Positions 56,640 through 64,000 of a stretch of 64,000 nucleotides of DNA are shown piece after piece. The stretch comes from Malachius bipustulatus (taxonomy: Eukaryota > Arthropoda > Insecta > Coleoptera > Melyridae), in the NCBI GenBank assembly GCA_910589415.1, contig OU342630.1, positions 13,301,867 to 13,365,866 on the forward strand. Direction: 5' to 3'. Under the pieces are notes generated by a model, which was given only the letters and a program-made list of their open reading frames with translations, searched no databases and was not told where the DNA came from. Made by a program: the position numbers and the translations under genes. Within the stretch, counting starts at the first letter, position 1; the number at the start of each line of letters is the position of its first letter.

Positions 56640-57780
56640 ACTTCCATTCCCGATTTAGACGTAACTTCGGAATTGGCATTTTTGTCAATTCCTGACCTGA
56701 CTTGACCTCTCCTGCAAACGTAAGGAAGTCTTCGAGCCCCGTTACTTTGACGTCATGTGGCTTAAGATAACAGACCGACAAACGACGAGGATTTTCTGTT
56801 CCTTATACCGACCACTCAGCGATAAACAGTAAACGACACTTTTTTTGTCCCTGACAAAAACTGTTGACATACATAAACTACTCTAAAGCCGAAATAGCCG
56901 TCTTAGGAAATTTTAATGTACCTGTACATTTATATCAACTGGATTAAATAGTCAAACTTCAGTGATGAAGAAGGCCGTGAATTGGAATCGTTTTCCCGAT
57001 CGCGAGAGATAATTCGCTAGCCTTTTGGATCTCTTTTTGACCACGAACCCTCAAATATATACAATCACGGTGTAAGCCCCACTGGGTGCCTCAGACCATA
57101 AACTCGTCTCAACATCATTGTGTCGTACCAATTACTAGTATCAAAGATGCAAGTAAACCGCGTATAGTCTGGCACTATAGATCGGCCAAATGGGAAGAAC
57201 TCAGGGAATATTATAGAGCTTTTCCATGGAGGAGTGTTTGTTTTGGTTCTAATATCCATCTGTTTGTGCTAGGGAAGTTGCTCAAGTCATCCTAACAGGC
57301 ATGGAAGCCTACATTCCCTTTTCAAAAAAACAGCCTTCAAACAACAAATCTTGGTTTAACATTAGATACAAGGAAGCGGTCGCTTCCAAACAACTGGCTT
57401 TTCAATAAAAAAAATTATTTATTGAAATCTGAGTACACCATGACCCACTACGTTAACTGGCTTTCCGCCAATGGCGATAGAGACTCGACGGCATTAGTCA
57501 CCAGAATAGCATCCTTGCTCGAAACAGATGCAAAGATATAATAGATCAGACCAAGGAAGCTCACAACCAAAGAATTAGGAACAAACTTCTTTCCTGCATG
57601 CCATAACGGTTCGAAATCTTTTTGGTCGGTCACTAAGGCAGTCAGCCAAAACTTCAACAGATCCACGATTCCACCATTTACACGAATAGACGGGACTACC
57701 GCATCCACGGCTACTGAGAAGGCGAACTTGGTGGCGCCGAATGTTTCAAAATCTGAAGCTAAAGAGGGAAAAGTTACAAA
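56640..57780 (+). pseudogene. Decayed LINE: endonuclease and pre-RT region
   Basis: Translation in changing frames gives landmarks of a common arthropod LINE endonuclease ('FEPRYFDVMWLKI', 'DLFLTTNPQIYT', 'SDHKLVST' around 57000-57115). The linker region typical of the same LINEs follows ('KDIIDQTKEAHNQRIRNKLL', 'SFWSVTKAVSQNFN', 'TATEKANL' at 57530-57730). Many stops and shifts; RT is absent. The 63.5-kb fragment could be the 3' end of the same or a related family. Confidence 0.65.
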
Positions 57781-57865
57781 AATCGATCTGACAACTATTT
57801 ATATGCTGCTTATCGACATGAGACGAGACATTTGGGAATAATTGACCTAACCTAATTTCCATATA

Positions 57866-58451
57866 CAGTGAGTTTCTTTTTCAATGCAACATAGGGATGT
57901 AAAGAACTTTACCCCGTGTTAATGGTTTTCCTGGAGTAAATTTTTGATTTTCTTTTCACTGGATCTTATAATACACATTATTCTACACGATATTTTGAAG
58001 GTCTGATGCCAGTGGAAGCAATACTTTCTTAAATAAAAAAAGAAGACTAGTTTACTAGTTAGCTGATGTGTTTGTTCACTGACGTCTAACAAATCTCTGG
58101 CATTTAAAGTATAAAAATTTAAGCATAATAATTATGTTCAAACAGTCAATATTTCATAGATTTCAGAGATTTCAGAGATTTAATAGACGTCAGTGACACT
58201 TGTAAAAAAAAAACTTGAACAAACAACTTCTACCTAGCTTTGAAAATTAGTAAAAATCTTGCTTGAAAAAAACTTTTTTCATTTTAATTAAAAAAGTATT
58301 GCTTCCACCAAAAAGGTCGTGTAGAAAAATGTGTATTACGACATTTACAACCCAGAAAAAAAAATCAAAAATTTACTCCAGAAAAACCATTACCACGAGG
58401 TAAAGTTTTTACATGTAGATGTCTATGTTGCATTGAAAAAGGAACTCACTC
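57866..58451. mobile_element. Palindromic MITE, TA target, CAGTGAG ends
   Basis: CAGTGAGTTTC at 57866 is inverted near 58440-58451, with TATA outside both ends. The arms include 'CAATGCAACATAG' and 'AATTTTTGATTTT' on each side. About 586 bp; an AT-rich centre near 58140-58200 has a TTTCAGAGA repeat. Non-coding. Confidence 0.78.
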
Positions 58452-58587
58452 TATAACTGCATCACAGCAATATATGGAGTGATTTTCGTCACTCTATAAC
58501 ATAGGCTCCACTTCGTCAATAAAAAGTGAACAGCTCATACTTCAGTCGTTGTTTAAATATCATGAAAAAATTGAAAAATCGAAATTA

Positions 58588-59721
58588 TGGTGTGGAATCC
58601 CTTTAGTGAAGCACCCTCTCCAAGTCCGTTTCCTTGAGAAACTTCAGGATTTTGAGAGGATCAAGGTCGGGTAAGTTCCCTGCCTCTAGCTGGTGGTGGC
58701 CCAGAACATTACTTCTTTTGAGTTCTATCGCATCGCAGTTGAGCAGCAGGTGACGTGGTGTCTCGTCTCCTTTCCCGCAGAATCTGCAGACGCCATTTTC
58801 TTCTATGCCTAACTTTCTCAGGTGTTCCTTGAGTTTGCAATGTCCCGTTAGGAATCCCGTCAGTGTTATGAGACGTTCTTTGCTGAGGAATTAAAATTCC
58901 TGAGAAGTTATTTGGCTTGTCTCAACCCCGAGAGGTTCCTCCAATGGGTTTCTCTCAGTTTTCTTCTTCCTTTTACAGTTCTGCTTGAAGAAAGTATCTT
59001 CGAAGCCACAGAATGGTTCTGGTCCTATGAAGAATGTCGATGCTCCTTTTCTTGCCAATGAGTGGGCATTCCTCTTGCGTTCGAGGTGGTCTCGAGCACA
59101 AGGATTGTTTAGATTGCCGACTATCTTAACGGATGACAAGCTCCGCTCGGTCAGCAGTCTGTTTTGCGGTGATGTCCCGCGATTTCTTGTTTTTTTTTGT
59201 TTCTTACCATGGTTGATCCCACGAGTAGCTAAGGAAGGGTGTTCCACCTATGCAGAGCCCCGCATGCAAAGGTGAGGGGATTGATACAGTGGGGTGCCCC
59301 CTGGTGCCCCACGGTTGAATCCAGTAGAACTGGTCTTCTATCCAGTCACGCATCCCATCACCCTAGTCTTAGGATTTAGGTTTTTTAGTGAGGTTATCTC
59401 CTCTTGGTTCCGGCGATTAAGCCCAGACCCCCGCATCTCTCTCTCAAGGAACGTGACCACGACAACAGATGATACGGTATATCAGAGATTCCACAGTCGG
59501 ATGTCTCTGGCGCCGTTGCCCCTAGTGCCGACCTTTAGTCACGACACGACAGCTAGGTTAGAGGAGGTGGTCCGCAGCAGGGCTTTCTGAGCTACCAGTC
59601 TAGAATTTTACCTCCGACGAGCTCTATTACCACTGCTAACCCTACTCACTTCCGCTCATTGTAAGGCCTTCCCCCTATCCGCCACCTGGGGACGCGCCCG
59701 ATGGGTACTCAACCGCACGGG
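58588..59721 (-). mobile_element. Internally deleted, non-autonomous LINE, copy 2 (inverted, unoccupied site)
   Basis: It is the reverse complement of copy 1, sharing the 5' UTR, the ORF1-RNase H join ('HLERKRN | AHSLARKG'), the zinc knuckle and the start of the 3' UTR. It lacks the terminal repeat tail: it diverges from copy 1 at 58587 (after GGATTCCACACCA). At the Gypsy target its sequence runs straight through (GTCACGTTCC to GAGAGATGCGG around 59435-59460). Flanks differ from those of copy 1, so it is not a simple local duplication. No clear target duplication. Confidence 0.85.
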
Positions 59722-59724
59722 ATC

Positions 59725-60425
59725 AAAGCCCCATTTGACACTACAAAAATTTTCTAAGCCGACTTGATCCAAGAGTTTTCATAGTCGACTTTTGTTTTTC
59801 TTATGGCCACCATATTGGTTTTTAATGTTATTCGGCATTAAAAAAATCAATTTTATCAAAAATCTATAAAATAAAAATAATAAAAAATTTATAGAAAGCA
59901 AAAACCATTCACCGAAAAACCAAGGCAAGCAATGTGACGTCATACTAAAGGAATGCTCAGAAAAAGATTTTTTTTTTCGAAAAATGAAGAATGAAATTTT
60001 GAAAAAAAATTCTAATGAATTTTATAGAATTTTGATTATATTGGTTTTCTAATGCATAAATGACATGAAAAACCAATATGGCGGCCATTCAAGAAAAAGA
60101 AAAGTAGAATATGAAAACTCTGGGATCCAGTCGGCTTTGAAAATTTTTGAGATGTCTAATGGGCCTTTCAAGATTTATGTAAACGTACAAAAAATATTTA
60201 AATACTTTTCAATAATAATAAAAAAATATGGCTGCAATAAAGAATCTCGACCTTTCAGTTTTTCCAGGATATTTCAGCAACGACTGAAGTAATCATAAAT
60301 TTTATTTCAAATCCTTTATAAGCATAAAATTGTGCAACTTTTCTTAAGTTTAACCCATTACCTATGTATCTCCTATGGCTTAGGAGATCCCAATGGTGAG
60401 TCAGTTGAAAGTGACCAGCCTGAAT
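59725..60425. repeat. Palindromic element, family shared with 2.0-3.25 kb
   Basis: 59740-59840 is inverted at about 60060-60160 (motifs GCCGACTTGATCC and TTCTTATGGCCACCATATT). The right side carries the 'CAGGATATTTCAGCAACG' and 'GGAGATCCCAATGGTGAG' segment also at 3.9-4.05 kb. Its ends are not exact. Non-coding. Confidence 0.65.
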
Positions 60426-61119
60426 AAGGGTCAATATTCACCAAAGAACCGACGAAAAATCAGTAAAACTTAATTGTTATTACTGGTTATTATTAGGTAT
60501 ATGAAACTTAAAAATCAAAATAGGTATCGGAAATAAATTCGAATTAAAACGTGGAGCTATAGATTTTTTTTATCCCCATAGCACATATTATTTCAATTAA
60601 CTTCAACGCAGCTATTATAGTTATTTAGATAATCAATATGGATCATGTTCAAACAATTTACCAAGAAGATTCTTCGCATTTATTCTACTAGAGTTAGCAC
60701 ATTGTAGCTGCTAATGATGGGGTTGGATCAAGGAGTCGGTGCTCTGTTTAATTTAGTGGAAGTTCTATACTTCATTGTATTTATATCGCAAAAGAGGCAA
60801 TCGCTAACGATAATGGGGTAGCAATTTCAGCAGACCGCTACCCTTGTTTTGTTGCTTGTTGCACAAAACTATACAAATTTTAGCTTTGGCATCGTATAAT
60901 CTTATCGGAATGTTAAAAAATACTTTTTGTAAATATTAGGTAGTTAGGTAAGGTATAAATGTAAGCATTTATGGAAATACTACTTCAGCTTCTAATAATA
61001 ATTGTGAACTTCATATCGAAGAACCTCTTATTCGTTTCATATAACAGACAGATAATAATGAAGATAATGACAAGATTATTTTAGGAAAGAAAATTATACA
61101 GTAAGGACGTATACATATA
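60426..61119. other. AT-rich non-coding DNA
   Basis: Nothing recognisable: no ORF with motifs, no inverted repeats of note. Confidence 0.5.
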
Positions 61120-61525
61120 CAGGGTGAGGCGCGAGAACCTTAAGACATTTTCATATGGAGAAGTGTTCGCAGTAGAAGTCAAAAAATTTGTACTTGTATG
61201 ATTTCGCAATTTTGACGAGCTGAACTAAAGTATTAACAACCCCACACCACTTTCGGTTATACCGGAAGTTGCCATCTTTTTATTTTTTTTAAATGGTAGG
61301 TATATTAAGTATTGCATTTTCAGATTGCCTGAAAAAATGTAATAAAAATGGCGTTTACAGTTCAAATTTGTAACGAGTAGAGTAATTTATGAGTGTACGA
61401 GTAATTTACAAATGAAAATTGCAATTGTCCATTTCCAAAGCAGCTTAGATTGAAAACGGGTTAAGATATCGGAAAACGGCTTACATGTCCCTATCTTAAC
61501 GTTTCATATACTACGCTATGGTACT
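61120..61525 (+). repeat. Half of a palindromic MITE (relative of 40.4 kb)
   Basis: CAGGGTGAGGCGCGAGAACC starts it, and it follows the left arm of the 40363-41235 element closely (including the CGGTTATACCGGAAG motif and the shared AAAACGGCTTACATGTCCCT module). It then stops with no right arm. It is a deletion product. Confidence 0.72.
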
Positions 61526-61629
61526 GAATTTTTTTTTAATTTTCCTTTTTTTTAAATCGATGATTTTTTTTCTGAATTTTAGGCATTTTTTATTTTAATT
61601 TACTAAGCCACTACCTGCACATTAAAAAA

Positions 61630-62130
61630 CCTTCTTGCGCATCAATCGCATAAATAGTGTATTTTTATGCAATTCAATTATGAAAATTTTCGCCGCCTTT
61701 TAAATTGGCTTTCTGAAATTTTCCATAGTCAGGTCAAATTAGCGTAGTGGTTTACTGTAATAATTTCATTTCATTTCGTTTGGAAACGTGCCATAAAATA
61801 GATTTTTACATTTAAAAATACAAAGAAAATTGGCATATAATATATGAATTTTATCCCTTTTCATATACCCGCCACTGGCTTACTTTAAAAAGTCACAGGC
61901 GAGTTCTGAAAATCGAACATTTAAAATTTTAGAGAAATAAACATCATGTAAAAAAATCAAATATCTCAGTCATTTTTCATATTTGCTTCTTGAAATTTTT
62001 GAGAGTTAAAGGTTATTATTGTAGTTCTCTACTCAGAAAATTTCAGGTCAATATCTTCAAAAATGTGCTAATAATCGGTTATAGAAATTTAGCCATTTTG
62101 ACTCTTTTCTTACCCACGCCACTGGCCTAT
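61630..62130 (-). repeat. Dispersed non-coding repeat (copy 3)
   Basis: This is the reverse complement of the 5970-6470 and 37720-38330 family: 'CATCAATCGCATAAATAGTG', then 'AAATTTTTGAGAGTTAAAGG', and 'CCCACGCCACTGGC' at the end. The last 200 bases are also the start of the tandem duplication at 61.9 kb. Confidence 0.65.
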
Positions 62131-63300
62131 TAATAGAAATAATTCAAATTTTATTACATTAATTCAAATTCCAAATAATTTTAATCCAATCTTGTTAATA
62201 TAGGTGAAAAGTTTCCTTTCTACTTTGCTTATATACAGGAGTTAAAAAATAGCCCTTTTCCCTAAAAGTCAAAAAGCCGCCATTTTGGAAACGCTAGATC
62301 AATTTTGCTCAAATGTAACACCAGACTACTACCTGTGGATATCTTACTCTCACAAAAATTTCAGCCTCCTAGATTGAAAACTGCGACCAGAAACCGTGCA
62401 TGGATATTTGGAATTTTTAATGGACACCCTGTAGAAATAACGCGACTTTTGGAAATTTTTTCAACGAAAATCTAACGTCATTCTAAAGTTTTACAAGAAT
62501 AAAAAATTTCATTCACTAATCTTGAAAGATAAAGCTACAGAGGAGCGTTTTTAAAATTTTAGAGAAATTAACATCATGTAAAATAAATTCGAATATCTCC
62601 GCCATTTTTTTTATTTCTTTCTTGAAATTTTTGAAGATTAAATAATATTAGTAATAATTTTCATTTAATAATTTTATTTTATTTTTAAGTAATATTTTGT
62701 ATATACATACTGTGTCTTAGGGCAAGCTGGTATGCCAGTCAGTTGTTTAAATAAACTTTATATATGTCTACTTTAAAAATTTCAGTTTAATTTCTTCAAA
62801 AATGTGCTCCAAAACGGTTATAGAAATTAAGCCATTTTTACCCTTTTCCTACCCACGCCACTGGCTTATTAATAAAAATAATGCAAATTTTACCGCATTA
62901 ACTGAAATTTCAAATAATTTTCTTCCAATCCTGTTAACTCGATTCGAAAGTTTTTTCTGCTATTTTGCTGATACAGGGGTTCAAAAAAAAGTAAATTTTC
63001 CAAAAATTCAAATGGCTGCCATTTTGAAACGGCTCGGCCGATTTTGCTCAAGTGCAATACCAGACCACTCCTTGTAGACATCTTACTCTCACAAAAATTT
63101 CAGCCCCCTAGATTGAAAACTGCGACCAGAAACCGTGCCTCAAGAACCGGATTTATGGAACTTTGGAAGGACACCCTGTAGAAGTGACGTGACTTTTGGA
63201 AATTTTTTCAACGAAAATCTAACGTCATTCCAAAGTTTTACAAGAATCCAAAATTTCGTTCACTTATCTTGAAAGATAAAGCTACAGGAGCGTTTCTAAA
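61921..63300. repeat. Two-unit tandem duplication, about 630-750 bp each
   Basis: 61921-62550 and 62551-63300 contain the same series in the same order: TTAGAGAAATNAACATCATG, 'CCCACGCCACTGGC', 'CAGACTACTACCTG' or its variant, 'TTTCAGCCYCCTAGATTGAA', 'GGACACCCTGTAGAA', 'GAAAATCTAACGTCATTC'. The second unit is longer by an insert at about 62645-62775. That insert has an AATAAA-like end (TTTAAATAAACTTTATA) and may be a LINE tail. Non-coding. Confidence 0.8.
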
Positions 63301-63479
63301 ATCGAAAAATCGTGATTTTGGAGAAATATATATATAAATATATTTATATAAATATAATTATATATATCGTGGGCAGGTGAATTTGGTAAAACCACTTTTT
63401 CTTGATCTAGGGGTCATGATCGGTGGACATTTGATGAGTTTGGGTGATTTTCGAAAAGTGATGTCGTCCTCAATAGTGT

Positions 63480-63860
63480 ATTTTTTTGTTAAAAAATACA
63501 CTAAAAGAGTAGCTGACCTGAGTCTGTTTTACAGATATTTTAATGGAAAGTGTTCAAAAGACGTGGCCCGCTTGATCCCACCAAGATCAAGACCGAGCAG
63601 AAATACACGTCGAGCCGCAGGCGCTCATCCGTATCAGGTTCAGCTTGTTACACCTCGTACCACCCTATTTCAGACTTCTTTTATGTATAGAACCGCATCA
63701 CTTTGGAATAGCGTTCCAAAGAGCGTGTTTCCCGAAGTATACAACTTACAGAGATTCAAGGCCAACGTGAATCGATATCCCCGCTCATGCACCGCTCCCA
63801 GAGCGTCATAGGGATTTCCCTGCAGTGCATGTGCATTTTCAATAAAAAAAAAGATATAAA
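63480..63860 (+). pseudogene. LINE RT C-terminal fragment with 3' end
   Basis: The frame to 63811 encodes 'VADLSLFYRYFNGKC', 'RPSRNTRRAAGAHPYQVQL', 'TASLWNSVPKSVFPEVYNLQRFKANVNR'. This is the C-terminal region following RT in common arthropod Jockey-related LINEs. It ends near a short A-rich tail (AATAAA at 63840). Codons before about 63480 are unrelated. It is a 5'-truncated copy. Confidence 0.75.
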
Positions 63861-64000
63861 ATACAGTCATAACGGTAATTTTTTAAGATTTTTAACACAT
63901 TCTTAAGGGACAAAGAGCAACATATTTACGAAAAGCCAATATGTAATAACAGTTAGTTTTAAACTTATTTATTTATTTAAATCAATTATTCATATAGATA

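Overview
This window looks like insect nuclear DNA in which almost everything is mobile-element material. Three things show a eukaryotic genome: introns with consensus GT-AG ends that join in phase, AATAAA signals, and LINE, LTR, SINE, P-like, hAT-like and PiggyBac-like elements. The many TAGGTA/TACCTA tracts and TA-flanked palindromic elements with CAGGG/CCCTG ends are common in hemipteran genomes such as aphids. I offer that lineage only as a weak inference. No rRNA or tRNA gene, CRISPR array or prokaryote-like operon was seen.

Layout. 0-7.6 kb: palindromic (foldback) MITEs, one sitting inside another. 7.6-13.3 kb: a 5'-truncated LINE with RNase H in a 14-bp target duplication, a decayed reverse-strand LINE, and a Jockey/CR1-like LINE split by a tRNA-like SINE. 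14.4-17 kb: two terminal-inverted-repeat elements, the second with a perfect 8-bp duplication (hAT-like). 18.1-18.8 kb: the only convincing ordinary gene, a two-exon gene for a small secreted cysteine-rich protein. It is bracketed by short hairpin elements. 19.1-31.7 kb: a BEL/Pao retrotransposon (LTR, tRNA-Tyr-type primer site, protease, RT, integrase) broken up by two palindromic MITEs and a complete 5.7-kb LINE whose ORF2 is intact. 33.1-35.4 kb: five exons of a THAP-domain, P-element-type transposase, ending before the rest of the catalytic domain. 36-41 kb: LTR pieces, a PiggyBac N-terminal fragment and more palindromes. 44.6-56.1 kb: a 1.25-kb internally deleted LINE derivative carrying a 10.3-kb Ty3/Gypsy element. 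56.6-64 kb: a decayed LINE, a second inverted copy of the deletion derivative that preserves the site without the Gypsy insertion, a roughly 0.7-kb tandem duplication, and a LINE 3' fragment.

How the parts relate. The main content is a datable nest of insertions. The BEL element was hit by MITEs and a LINE. The deletion-derivative LINE, mobilised in trans as shown by its 13-bp duplication, was hit by a Gypsy element whose two 1,395-bp LTRs look nearly identical although its gag-pol has two stops and a replaced integrase catalytic residue. The strongest candidates for undescribed biology are the mobile internally deleted LINE, the short hairpin elements with 11-12 bp duplications, the palindromic families sharing one arm module, and the small secreted protein.
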